NCBI RefSeq assembly: GCF_024213375.1
Contig: NZ_JANAVJ010000005.1
Location: 124,001 to 188,000, forward strand
Length of the DNA: 64,000 nt
Origin: Paenibacillus sp. MZ04-78.2
GTDB taxonomy: Bacteria; Bacillota; Bacilli; Paenibacillales; NBRC-103111
Direction: 5' to 3'
Shown here: one piece after another, positions 25,591 through 33,740 of the stretch
How positions within the stretch are numbered: the stretch's first letter is position 1
Layout: every line of letters begins with the position of its first letter
Made by a program: the position numbers and the translations under genes
Notes under the pieces: model-generated
The model's input: the letters and a program-made list of their open reading frames with translations, nothing else
Database searches by the model: none
What the model was told of the DNA's origin: nothing

Positions 25591-25621
25591 AATTTACAGA
25601 AAATTCTCTTAAGTTTAGTAT
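25591..25621 (+). promoter_or_regulatory. CodY-like box over the promoter of the STM4015-4011 operon
   Basis: AATTTACAGAAAATT (25591-25605) matches the CodY consensus AATTTTCWGAAAATT at 14 of 15 positions. It overlaps a candidate -35, TTTACA (25593-25598), which with a 17-base spacer precedes TAGTAT (25616-25621). A second possible promoter is TTGACG (25670) with TAGTTT (25693). Confidence 0.55.
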
Positions 25622-25733
25622 AAATGTCTCTCGACTCGTTATCTTCGGCACAACGCATGGATATTCGGATTGACGAAACAAAAATCAGATGATAGTTTAG
25701 AAAAGAGTATGGCATATTGTGGGAGGGCTATCG

Positions 25734-26579
25734 ATGACAGAAGTCCGTTTGGAAATCAGCCACGACGAACACGAAGATGGAATACGCATGGAGCAGTTGA
25801 TCGAGCAATTGGCTGCGAAGCCCGAGAGCCGGGAGGTGGTAGAGCTGACGATCGGCTCATGGGGACAGGCCTATGAAGAAGGTCCCGACACGTTCATGGA
25901 TACATTGATCGGACATAAGGACGCTTTTCCGGCCTTGCGCAAGCTGTCCATCGGCGATATGGACTCGGAGGAATGCGAAGTTTCGTGGATTATGCAGACG
26001 AATCTGGCTCCGCTGCTGGAGGCGTTTCCGCAGCTTACTTCGTTCCGTATTAAAGGCAGCACGGACTTGTCCTTGAAGCCGTTGAAGCACGAACGGTTGG
26101 AAGAATTGGTAATTATCTGCGGCGGCCTAAGCAAAGAAGTGCTCGCCGATATCCGCGACGCCGAGCTGCCGGAGCTGAGAAAACTGGAGCTTTATCTCGG
26201 CGTAGACAATTACGGTTTTGACGGCGGCTTGGAGGATGTTAAACCGCTTATGGAACCGGGGTGCTTTCCCAAATTGACTTACCTCGGTCTGAAAGACAGC
26301 GAGATTCAAGACGAAATCGCAATTGAGATTGCGGATTCGCCGATCCTCGATCAATTGCATACGCTCGATTTATCGCTGGGAACCCTTAGCGACAAAGGCG
26401 CCGAAGTGCTGCTGGCGAGCGAACGCGTCCGGAAGCTTTCGTTCCTCGACCTGAATTATCACTACATGTCGGACGAGATGGTAAAACGCTGGCAAGCGTC
26501 GGGCATGTCCGTCGATGTCAGCGACCAGCAGGAGATCGACGATGACGACGACTGGCGTTACCCGGCGGTTACGGAGTAA
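25734..26579 (+). CDS. STM4015 family leucine-rich-repeat protein
   Basis: 281 residues. From about 60 on the protein is built of irregular leucine-rich repeats (FPALRKLSIGDMD, FPQLTSFRIKGST, LPELRKLELYLGVDNYGFDGG, FPKLTYLGLKDSEIQDEIA, LHTLDLSLGTLSDKGAEVL, LSFLDLNYHYMSDE), so it probably forms a curved protein-binding surface. It is the first gene of an operon whose other members match the STM4014-4011 families first noted in Salmonella; that context plus the repeats supports the call. The acidic tail (QEIDDDDDW) is typical. Start at ATG 25734 with GTGGGAGGG about 6 bases upstream. The biochemical role is not known; it may select or present a substrate for the enzymes that follow. Confidence 0.85.
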   Translation: MTEVRLEISHDEHEDGIRMEQLIEQLAAKPESREVVELTIGSWGQAYEEGPDTFMDTLIGHKDAFPALRKLSIGDMDSEECEVSWIMQTNLAPLLEAFPQLTSFRIKGSTDLSLKPLKHERLEELVIICGGLSKEVLADIRDAELPELRKLELYLGVDNYGFDGGLEDVKPLMEPGCFPKLTYLGLKDSEIQDEIAIEIADSPILDQLHTLDLSLGTLSDKGAEVLLASERVRKLSFLDLNYHYMSDEMVKRWQASGMSVDVSDQQEIDDDDDWRYPAVTE

Positions 26580-27767
26580 ATGGCCCGTCCGCTGATTGTT
26601 GTTGGCAATCCCGGCAACCGGAGGACGACGATGCTGCAGGAAGCGCGACGGAGGCTCGGGATGTCTCCGGCACAGATCGTGCCGTATCTCGATCTGCTGC
26701 AGGGCCGCGTTCGCTGGCGGGAAATCACAGGCGGCGAGCCTGTCCTTGTCCGGCTGGACTCGCCCGGCGAGCATTTCCCGGTGGAGCGCGAACTGATCGC
26801 GCTCGGTGCTGCTGACGGCGGGCAAGCGGACGAGCTGTTCCCATTGCCGGAGTTTCTCCCGATGCCGGTCATCTCGGCGCAAGCGGCCCGGAACTTGCCC
26901 GAACAGCCGGGACGCATCTACTATCCATCGCAATGGTTTCGCGGATTTTGCCGGATGCTGTCCGGGCTTCGCGCCGACTTGGCCGAAACGGCGCCGGAAG
27001 CGCGCTGGACGAACGATCCGCAGGAAATCGCGGTCATGTTCGACAAGCGCCGCTGCCATAGGCTGCTCAGCTCCCGAGGCGTGCCGGTGCCCCCGGCTCC
27101 GGGGGAGGCTGGCTCTATCCGGGGTTACGATCAGCTCCGCGAAGCGATGGAGCGGACCGGCATGCGGCGCGTCTTCGTCAAGCTGGCGTTCGGCTCCTCG
27201 GCCTCCGGGATACTGGCTTACCAGATGAATCCGACGACCGGAGCGGAGCTGGCCGACACGACAATCGGCTTCGAACGCCTTGGGTACGAGCGGGTATATT
27301 ATAATTCGCGCCGTCTTCGCAGATACCGGGAGCGCCCAATCATCCGTGAAATTATCAATTGGCTGGGCGCTCAAGGCATGCACGTCGAGCAGTGGGTGCA
27401 GAAAGCTTCGCACGACGGCCGGGCATTCGATATCCGCCAGCTCGTCGTCGGCGGCGAAGCGTGCCACCGGGTTGCCCGGCTCAGCCGCACGCCGATCACG
27501 AACCTGCATCTGCGCAATGAGCGGGCCGGTCTGGAGGAGCTCGGGCTATCCGCAGCCACCGTTCAGGCGGTGGCTGCGGCCGGGGAGCAGGCGGCTTCGC
27601 TGTTTCCGCGTTCCGCTGTGGCAGGGATCGACGTGCTTCTCGCCAAGGGCGCTTTGCGTCCTTATATCGTCGATATTAATCCGTTCGGCGATCTGCTGCT
27701 GAACGTTCGTTACGAAGGCATGGACACCTACGAATGGCAAATGACCCGCATGTTAAAGGATGAATGA
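26580..27767 (+). CDS. STM4014 family protein (ATP-grasp-like)
   Basis: 395 residues. It begins directly after the stop of the LRR gene. The central region resembles an ATP-grasp ligase: MRRVFVKLAFGSSASGILAYQ (near 197-217) is like the ATP-binding lysine strand, and the C-terminal AVAGIDVLLAKGALRPYIVDINPFGDLL (near 345-372) matches the metal-binding end of ATP-grasp proteins (ExN replaced by D-I-N). Such enzymes form carboxylate-amine or thiol bonds with ATP. The substrate is unknown. The other strand also has long open frames here, as usual in GC-rich genes, and they are ignored. Confidence 0.82.
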   Translation: MARPLIVVGNPGNRRTTMLQEARRRLGMSPAQIVPYLDLLQGRVRWREITGGEPVLVRLDSPGEHFPVERELIALGAADGGQADELFPLPEFLPMPVISAQAARNLPEQPGRIYYPSQWFRGFCRMLSGLRADLAETAPEARWTNDPQEIAVMFDKRRCHRLLSSRGVPVPPAPGEAGSIRGYDQLREAMERTGMRRVFVKLAFGSSASGILAYQMNPTTGAELADTTIGFERLGYERVYYNSRRLRRYRERPIIREIINWLGAQGMHVEQWVQKASHDGRAFDIRQLVVGGEACHRVARLSRTPITNLHLRNERAGLEELGLSAATVQAVAAAGEQAASLFPRSAVAGIDVLLAKGALRPYIVDINPFGDLLLNVRYEGMDTYEWQMTRMLKDE

Positions 27768-27770
27768 AGC

Positions 27771-28556
27771 ATGACCATCAATATGAATGACATTGTCGGC
27801 ACGCACGACATTTTGTTTGTGACGCTTGACACGCTTCGCTACGACGTGGCGAAGCTGGAGGAAGAGAATTGCCCCAATCTGTGCGGCACGGGCGGCTGGG
27901 AAAAGCGTCATACGCCAGGCAGCTTTACGTATGCCGCGCATCACGCGTTCTTCGGCGGTTTTTTGCCGACGCCTGCGAATACGGACAAAGCCAGCCATGT
28001 CCGGCTGTTCCACTCGAAAAATACGGGACTGCCGACCAATTCGAACACATGGCTGTTCGATACGCCCGACATCGTTTCCGGCCTTGCTAAGAAAGGGTAC
28101 CGGACGATCTGCATCGGCGGCGTTATTTTTTTTACGAAAAAAGTGGCGTTGGCAAAAGTATTACCGTCGTATTTTCAAGAGAGCTACTGGCGTCAGACGT
28201 TCGGCGTAACGAATCCGCGCTCTACCGAGCATCAGGTGAATCATGCGCTGAAGCTAATCGGCTCGGCCAACCCGGACCAGAGGCTGTTTCTCTTCATGAA
28301 CGTGAGCGCCATTCACGGTCCGAACCATTATTTTGTACCCGGAGCCAAACGCGATTCGGTGGAAACCCAGCGGGCGGCGCTGCGCTATGTGGACGGACAG
28401 CTTGGAAGGCTGTTCGAGGCGATGCGCGCGCGGGGCAAGACGTTCTGCATCGTCTGCTCCGACCACGGAACCGCTTACGGCGAGAACGGCTATCACGGCC
28501 ACCGGCTGGCGCACGAGGTCGTATGGAACGTGCCGTACCGGGAATTTATTCTATAG
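27771..28556 (+). CDS. STM4013/SEN3800 family sulfatase-like hydrolase
   Basis: 261 residues of the alkaline phosphatase/sulfatase superfamily. Metal-binding positions: D20 in FVTLDTLRYD, and D231-H232 in CSDHGTAYGENGYHGH with a further His in HRLAHE. The nucleophile region reads HTPGSFTYAAHHAFF (about 47-61) and has no CxPxR motif, so it is not a formylglycine sulfatase; a Ser or Thr there may act as nucleophile, as in phosphatases and phosphoglycerate mutases. It is short for the superfamily. It lies 3 bases after the STM4014 gene. The reaction is unknown; hydrolysis or transfer of a phosphoryl or sulfuryl group is an inference. Confidence 0.83.
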   Translation: MTINMNDIVGTHDILFVTLDTLRYDVAKLEEENCPNLCGTGGWEKRHTPGSFTYAAHHAFFGGFLPTPANTDKASHVRLFHSKNTGLPTNSNTWLFDTPDIVSGLAKKGYRTICIGGVIFFTKKVALAKVLPSYFQESYWRQTFGVTNPRSTEHQVNHALKLIGSANPDQRLFLFMNVSAIHGPNHYFVPGAKRDSVETQRAALRYVDGQLGRLFEAMRARGKTFCIVCSDHGTAYGENGYHGHRLAHEVVWNVPYREFIL

Positions 28557-28587
28557 ACATAACAGCTATCAAAAGGAGGGACATCAA

Positions 28588-29934
28588 GTGGAATTCCGGG
28601 AATCAGAAGACATCCGGCGCTGGTCGGAGCAAATCGCCGCATCGCCATACCGGTCTTACTTGTACTCCTATCCGCATAAAACGGCCTATCGCGAACTGAA
28701 TCCGCCGCTGCCGCTGCACGAGCTGTGGAAGCGCGAGAGCGGGGAGTCGTTCTTTTTATATATGCACATTCCGTTCTGCGCGGCCCGGTGCGGGTTCTGC
28801 AATCTGTTTACGCTGCCCGACCGGAGCGCTGATGCGCACGAGCAGTATGTTGCTGCATTGGAACGTCAGGCGAGGCAGTGGGCACCCATGGTTTCTCACC
28901 GGCCGTTCTCCCGCTTTGCGATCGGCGGCGGGACGCCGACACTGCTGAACGAGCGGCTGATCGAACGTTTGTTCGATATCGCAGAGCAGGTGATGGGGCT
29001 CGATCCGGACCGTGCCTCGATCTCCGTCGAGACGTCCCCGGATACCGTGACCGATGCGCGAATGAAGCTGCTGAAGGAGCGAAAGGTTGACCGGGTGAGC
29101 ATGGGCATTCAAAGCTTCATCGAAGCCGAAGCCGCTGCGATTTACCGCCCGCAAAAGCCGGGTGAAGTGATGCGCGCGCTCGAAGTGCTGAAACGGCACG
29201 ACTTTGCCGTGCTCAATCTCGATCTGATTTACGGGCTGCCGGGCCAGACGGTGGAGTCGTGGCTGTATTCGCTGGATCGGGCGATGGAATATGAGCCGGA
29301 GGAAATTTTCATTTATCCGCTGTATACGCGTGAGAATACGATCTTGAAGCCGGAGGAGCTGCGTCGCAAAGGGCAGGATCACCGGCTGGATATGTACCGA
29401 GCCGCTTACGAGCGCTTGAAGGAGAAAGGCTATGAGGCGTTCTCAATGCGGCGTTTCGCCAAGCCGGACGCGAAGTCCGAAAAGAACCTGCTGCCTTACG
29501 GCTGTCAGGAGGAAGGGATGGTCGGTCTCGGCTGCGGCGCACGTTCGTACACGAGGGAGGTGCATTACGCTTCCCGCTACGGCGTAAGCTACAAGGCGAC
29601 GCAAAGCATTATCGCCGACTACATCTCTGCGTCAAGCTACGATACGGCCGATTACGGCTACGTCTTGAACCTGGCCGAGCAGCAGCGCCGTTTCGTTATC
29701 AAGGCGCTGCTCCACCGCGAAGGGCTGGAGCGGCGCGCTTATGAAGCGAGGTTCGCCAGCGATCCGTTCGCCGACCGTCCCGAGCTGAGCCGGCTGCTGG
29801 CCGACGGGTTCGCCGTACTGGAAGACGGTACGATGCGTCTGACGGACGAAGGCATGGCTTATTCCGATGCGATCGGCGACTGGCTGATCTCGCCGGAGGT
29901 CAGGGAGCGGATGGAGGAATTCGTATGCGTGTAG
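28588..29934 (+). CDS. STM4012 family radical SAM protein
   Basis: 448 residues. The radical SAM cluster motif CAARCGFC is at 64-71 (CxxxCxxC), followed by FAIGGGTPTLL near 109-119, SVETSPDTVTD and VDRVSMGIQSF, and LDLIYGLPGQT near 212, all as in the HemN/coproporphyrinogen-dehydrogenase-like subgroup. The C-terminal part has a HemN-type winged region. It uses S-adenosylmethionine and a 4Fe-4S cluster to start a radical reaction; the substrate is unknown. It starts with GTG 28588 behind a near-perfect AAAAGGAGGG; the longer frame upstream overlaps the previous gene and is not real. It overlaps the next gene by 10 bases, a sign of tight coupling. Confidence 0.87.
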   Translation: MEFRESEDIRRWSEQIAASPYRSYLYSYPHKTAYRELNPPLPLHELWKRESGESFFLYMHIPFCAARCGFCNLFTLPDRSADAHEQYVAALERQARQWAPMVSHRPFSRFAIGGGTPTLLNERLIERLFDIAEQVMGLDPDRASISVETSPDTVTDARMKLLKERKVDRVSMGIQSFIEAEAAAIYRPQKPGEVMRALEVLKRHDFAVLNLDLIYGLPGQTVESWLYSLDRAMEYEPEEIFIYPLYTRENTILKPEELRRKGQDHRLDMYRAAYERLKEKGYEAFSMRRFAKPDAKSEKNLLPYGCQEEGMVGLGCGARSYTREVHYASRYGVSYKATQSIIADYISASSYDTADYGYVLNLAEQQRRFVIKALLHREGLERRAYEARFASDPFADRPELSRLLADGFAVLEDGTMRLTDEGMAYSDAIGDWLISPEVRERMEEFVCV

Positions 29935-30827
29935 GCACGACGTTATACTACCGGGGCGCGTTATCCTCCTGCAACTACGATTGTCCGTATTGTCCGTTCA
30001 GCAAAACGACGGACAGCCGCGAGACGCTGGCGAAGGACAAGGCGCAGCTGGAGCGGTTTGTGGCATGGGTCCGGGAACAGGGGGCAGACGGCAGGCGTCT
30101 GTCCCTCTTCTTCAATCCGTACGGTGAGGCGCTCGTCCACCGGTGCTACCGCGAGGCGTTGATAGAGCTGTCTCATCTAGAGCACGTCGACAAAGTGGCG
30201 ATCCAGACGAACTTGTCCGTCAAGCTGGATTGGACGAACGGGCTCAACAAGGAAAAGGCGGCGTTCTGGGTCACGTATCATCCCGGCCAAACGAGCGAAG
30301 CGTCGTTTCTGGCCCAGTGCACACAGCTTTACGACAAAGGGATATCCTTCAGCGTCGGCTCCGTCGGAATCAAAAGCTACCTTGAGCCGATCCGTTCGCT
30401 GCGCCGCGCGCTGCCTCAGGAGGTTTACTTGTGGGTGAACGCGTACAAGGACCAGCCTGCGTATTATTCGCCCGAGGAGATAGCGGCCTTTCGCGAGATC
30501 GACCCTTATTTCGATTGGAACGTGCGGGACTATGACAGTATAGGGAAGCCTTGCGCCACGGGAAGCCGCGTATTTTTCGTTACGGGCTCGGGGCTGGTCA
30601 AGCGCTGCTATAAGGACCGGGGAGTGATCGGGAACTTGTACCGCGACGGCTTGGAACGATTATCCACGGAGAGGCCGTGCCGGATGAAAACGTGCGGCTG
30701 CTATATCGGCTACGTGCATATGCCGGAGCTGTCGATGGAGTCGATTTACGGAAAAGCAATATTGGAACGGGTCCCAAGCATGGATGCGCGATATGCTGCG
30801 AAGGAGGCGTCGCCATGCGGTTTTTGA
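29925..30827 (+). CDS. STM4011 family radical SAM protein
   Basis: 300 residues. The cluster motif CNYDCPYC is at 16-23, followed by FFNPYGEAL (near 62-70) in place of the usual GGEP-type loop. A C-terminal group of cysteines (GKPCATGSR, VKRCYKDR, RPCRMKTCGC) looks like a SPASM-type auxiliary iron-sulfur domain, as in enzymes that modify peptides or sugars. It is thus the second radical SAM enzyme of the same operon, and the two could act on one substrate in turn. It overlaps its neighbours on both sides (10 and 13 bases). The GTG/ATG context and spacing support the start at 29925. Confidence 0.86.
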   Translation: MRVGTTLYYRGALSSCNYDCPYCPFSKTTDSRETLAKDKAQLERFVAWVREQGADGRRLSLFFNPYGEALVHRCYREALIELSHLEHVDKVAIQTNLSVKLDWTNGLNKEKAAFWVTYHPGQTSEASFLAQCTQLYDKGISFSVGSVGIKSYLEPIRSLRRALPQEVYLWVNAYKDQPAYYSPEEIAAFREIDPYFDWNVRDYDSIGKPCATGSRVFFVTGSGLVKRCYKDRGVIGNLYRDGLERLSTERPCRMKTCGCYIGYVHMPELSMESIYGKAILERVPSMDARYAAKEASPCGF

Positions 30828-31354
30828 ACGAAAAAGAAGGCGCGGTCCTTTGGTTTACCGGGCTGTCCGGCTCGGGGAAGACGACGACGGCGCGGGAGGC
30901 GGCCTCCGTTCTGCGCGAACAGGGACGCCGGGTCGAATGGCTGGATGGAGACGAGCTGCGCAAGACGCTGTCCAGCGATCTGGGCTTCACGCCCGCCGAC
31001 CGGCTTGAGCATATCCGTCGGATTGTCGAGCTTGCGAAAACACACGCCGATAGCGGCGCAATCGTGCTCGTATCGGCCATCACGCCGTACCGCAGCATGA
31101 GAGCTTACGCGAGGTCGGTACTGCCGCGGTTCATGGAAATTTATGTAGAGTGTCCGCTGGAGGTATGCGAGCAGCGGGACGTCAAAGGGCTGTATGCCAA
31201 GGCTCGGCTCGGGCTGATTCCGAATTTTACCGGCATATCCGACGCCTACGAGCCCCCGGAGCATGCGGAGCTTACGATTCATACGAATGAGCATTCTCTG
31301 ACGCATAACGTGGAGAAAATCATGCTGGCGCTGCGCTCGTTGGACGGTCATTGA
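30815..31354 (+). CDS. cysC: adenylyl-sulfate (APS) kinase
   Basis: 179 residues. P-loop GLSGSGKTT at 16-24, WLDGDELRKTLSSDLGF near 46-62, the APS-binding VSAITPYRSMRAYAR segment near 88-102 and the lid GLYAKARLGLIPNFTGISDAYEPP near 126-149 all match APS kinases (usual form ISPYR; here TPYR). APS kinase makes PAPS from adenylyl sulfate and ATP. No ATP sulfurylase (cysD/cysN or sat) or PAPS reductase is in the window; instead it closes the STM401x operon, so it probably serves that pathway rather than general sulfate assimilation. Start at ATG 30815 with AAGGAGG 7 bases upstream. Confidence 0.88.
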   Translation: MRFLNEKEGAVLWFTGLSGSGKTTTAREAASVLREQGRRVEWLDGDELRKTLSSDLGFTPADRLEHIRRIVELAKTHADSGAIVLVSAITPYRSMRAYARSVLPRFMEIYVECPLEVCEQRDVKGLYAKARLGLIPNFTGISDAYEPPEHAELTIHTNEHSLTHNVEKIMLALRSLDGH

Positions 31355-31521
31355 TTTTTCTCATAAAGGCGGATCGGTTTGCGGATTTCTGCGTAATTTT
31401 CATCGATATCCTGTTTGAGCGATTCCAGAAGATGCAGGGCTTCTTTTTGCTGCTGCTCGTCAGCGATGGATCGGAGGAGCGTCTGAAGACGGTCCAGTCT
31501 CGTTTTCGTTACGAATCTCAT
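31348..31521 (-). CDS. hypothetical small charged protein, 57 aa
   Basis: Frame MRFVTKTRLDRLQTLLRSIADEQQQKEALHLLESLKQDIDEN... is a strongly helical, possibly coiled-coil protein. The ATG ending at 31521 has GAGG just upstream; a TTG eight codons earlier is possible. It converges on the APS kinase gene and overlaps its last 7 bases. No family recognised. Confidence 0.5.
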   Translation of the reverse strand: MRFVTKTRLDRLQTLLRSIADEQQQKEALHLLESLKQDIDENYAEIRKPIRLYEKNQ

Positions 31522-31725
31522 GTATGTCCTCGCGATCTGCCTCAAGCCGTTGTTTTCTAAAATGATTCGCAGCCGTTCACCGCTTTCAGGCCGGGCAACG
31601 CGGCGTATATCTGAATGGAGAGTTTCCGGAAGGGATAATTGACCGTGTGTAGAATAACATGAAGTGCGCAGTTTTGTGCGGTATTATCCGTCTACATATT
31701 CTCTTATCCGAAAGGGGTTCGTTGG

Positions 31726-33522
31726 ATGAACCGACCTTTGCAGCAAACTTGGGATCTGGACGTTTTTTTCCCGGGAGGCAGCGACTCTTTCGAGTTCGCG
31801 CAATATTTGAATGCGCTTGAAGTCGACACGAACCGCTTCCGCAGCGAGCTGGACGCTTTGCCGTCGCCGCAGACCGCTGAAACTGCCGTCGTATTGCAGC
31901 GCTTCGTGGAGCGGCTGCAGGACTTGCAAAAACGGCTGCGTCAAGCAGCAGCCTTCATCATCTGCTTGTCCGCGCAAAATCAGGCGGACCGGGGGGCCGT
32001 TCGGCTAGGCGGCCGGTTGGACGGCATTCAGGCGAACTACCAGTCCGCCATGACGCGCTTCGACGTACTGCTTATGGAGATGCCGGACTCCGTATTCGCC
32101 CAGTGGGTCGGCAGCGAAGCGATGATAGCTCTCGCCTTCAATCTGGAGGAACGCCGGACGCAGGTAAAAGACAAGCTGCCGCTGGAGCAAGAAACGTTAG
32201 CGAACGACCTGGCCGTGGACGGCTACCATGGCTGGAGCGCCTTGTACAATACGATCGTGAAGCAGATCCGGCTTCCGTACGAGAAGGACGGGAATACGGT
32301 CATGCTCTCAGCCGGGCAGTTTTTCAACCGGATGCTTAAAGAGCAGGATCGTCAGAAACGGGGACGCCTGTTCCGGCAATGGGAGGAAACATGGACGGCT
32401 CAGGAAGATTTTTGCGCCGATACGTTGAACCGTATTGCAGGCTTTCGCCTCCAGTTGTACAAGCACCGGGGCTGGGATTCGGTGCTTCGAGAGCCGCTGG
32501 AAAACAATCGGATGACCGGGAAAACGCTGCTGACCATGTGGGAAGTGATCGAGAAGAACAAGCCGGTCTTTATTGCTTATCTGGAGCGGCTCGCCAAGCT
32601 GATGGGCGTGGAGCGCCTTGCCTGGTCCGATCTGAATGCGCCGCTTGAAGGCAAGAATGCGAACATCTCCTACGACGAGACTGCCATGATGATCGAGGAG
32701 CAGTTCCGCCGGTTCTCGCCGCAGCTCGCCGACTTTACCGTGCGCGCGTTCGAGGAGCGGTGGGTGGAGGCGGAGGACCGCCCGGGCAAACGGCCCGGAG
32801 GTTTCTGCGCCTCGTTCCCGGTCAGTAAGCAGAGCCGGATCTTTATGACTTACTCCGGGGCGGGGAACCTATCGACGCTGGCGCACGAGCTTGGCCATGC
32901 GTTTCACCATTATGTGATGAACGAGCTTCCGCCGATGACTGGGCGCTATGCGATGAACGTGGCGGAGACGGCTTCGACCTTTGCCGAATTGATCGTCAGC
33001 AATGCTACGCTGAGGCAGGCGGAGACGCGGGAGCAGAAGCTGTTCCTGCTGAATGATAAAATTCAGCGGGCCGTCACCTTTTTCATGGACGTCCATGCGC
33101 GGTTCCTGTTCGAGACGCGGTTCTATGAGGAGCGCAAGGCCGGACTCGTCAGCCCGGACCGGCTGAACGAGCTGATGATCGAGGCTCAAAAAGACGCGTT
33201 CTGCGACGCTCTGAGCGAGTACCACCCGCATTTCTGGGCGGCGAAGTCGCACTTTTACCGGACCTCCGTGCCGTTTTACAATTTCCCGTACACGTTCGGC
33301 TCCCTGTTTTCCTCGGGCATCTACTCGCTTGCGCGTCAGGAAGGCGAATCGTTCGAGGCGCGGTACATTGCGCTGCTTCAAGACACCGGCCGCTTGACGG
33401 TCGAGCAGCTGGCGAGCAAGCATTTGGGGGTGGACTTGGAGCAGCCGGAGTTTTGGCAGCAGGCGGTCGAACTTTCCATCGAAGATGTGAAGCAGTTCCT
33501 CGCTTTAACGGAAGAAGGCTAA
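31726..33522 (+). CDS. pepF: M3-family oligoendopeptidase F
   Basis: 598 residues, the normal length. The zinc-binding HELGH motif is at 387-391 and the third ligand lies in the downstream AMNVAETASTFAE block, as in M3B oligoendopeptidases. These cytoplasmic zinc enzymes cut peptides of roughly 7-17 residues and help recycle imported or signalling peptides. AAGGGG precedes the ATG. It is a single-gene unit between the STM401x operon and a terminator at 33674. Confidence 0.93.
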   Translation: MNRPLQQTWDLDVFFPGGSDSFEFAQYLNALEVDTNRFRSELDALPSPQTAETAVVLQRFVERLQDLQKRLRQAAAFIICLSAQNQADRGAVRLGGRLDGIQANYQSAMTRFDVLLMEMPDSVFAQWVGSEAMIALAFNLEERRTQVKDKLPLEQETLANDLAVDGYHGWSALYNTIVKQIRLPYEKDGNTVMLSAGQFFNRMLKEQDRQKRGRLFRQWEETWTAQEDFCADTLNRIAGFRLQLYKHRGWDSVLREPLENNRMTGKTLLTMWEVIEKNKPVFIAYLERLAKLMGVERLAWSDLNAPLEGKNANISYDETAMMIEEQFRRFSPQLADFTVRAFEERWVEAEDRPGKRPGGFCASFPVSKQSRIFMTYSGAGNLSTLAHELGHAFHHYVMNELPPMTGRYAMNVAETASTFAELIVSNATLRQAETREQKLFLLNDKIQRAVTFFMDVHARFLFETRFYEERKAGLVSPDRLNELMIEAQKDAFCDALSEYHPHFWAAKSHFYRTSVPFYNFPYTFGSLFSSGIYSLARQEGESFEARYIALLQDTGRLTVEQLASKHLGVDLEQPEFWQQAVELSIEDVKQFLALTEEG

Positions 33523-33673
33523 GCTACGGAAGCGTGGACTTGACCGACGTAGTGAACAATCAAGAAGACGCCCGGAAGCTGGTCGAGCAGGTGAAGGACA
33601 AGCTCAGCTTGTTGCAAAAAATGTAAACGGATGATCTCCTTGTCCGGCAAGACGACCGCCGCCATGCATCAAA

Positions 33674-33720
33674 CGAAAGACCGGAACTCCTTCCTTCGCA
33701 GGATGGGGCCCGGTCTTTCG
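33674..33720. terminator. bidirectional intrinsic terminator
   Basis: CGAAAGACCGG (33674-33684) pairs perfectly with CCGGTCTTTCG (33710-33720), between pepF and the convergent monooxygenase gene. Confidence 0.8.
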
Positions 33721-33740
33721 TTATTCTTTCATCATGCAAG

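Noticed and set aside
26370..27509. A 379-codon minus-strand frame opposite the STM4015/STM4014 genes
   Set aside because: Shadow of the coding strand; no ribosome binding site and no recognisable domain.
33532..33625. A coding-looking tail GSVDLTDVVNNQEDARKLVEQVKDKLSLLQKM after pepF
   Set aside because: Only about 30 codons, poor start context and no recognised family; may be a remnant but cannot be supported.
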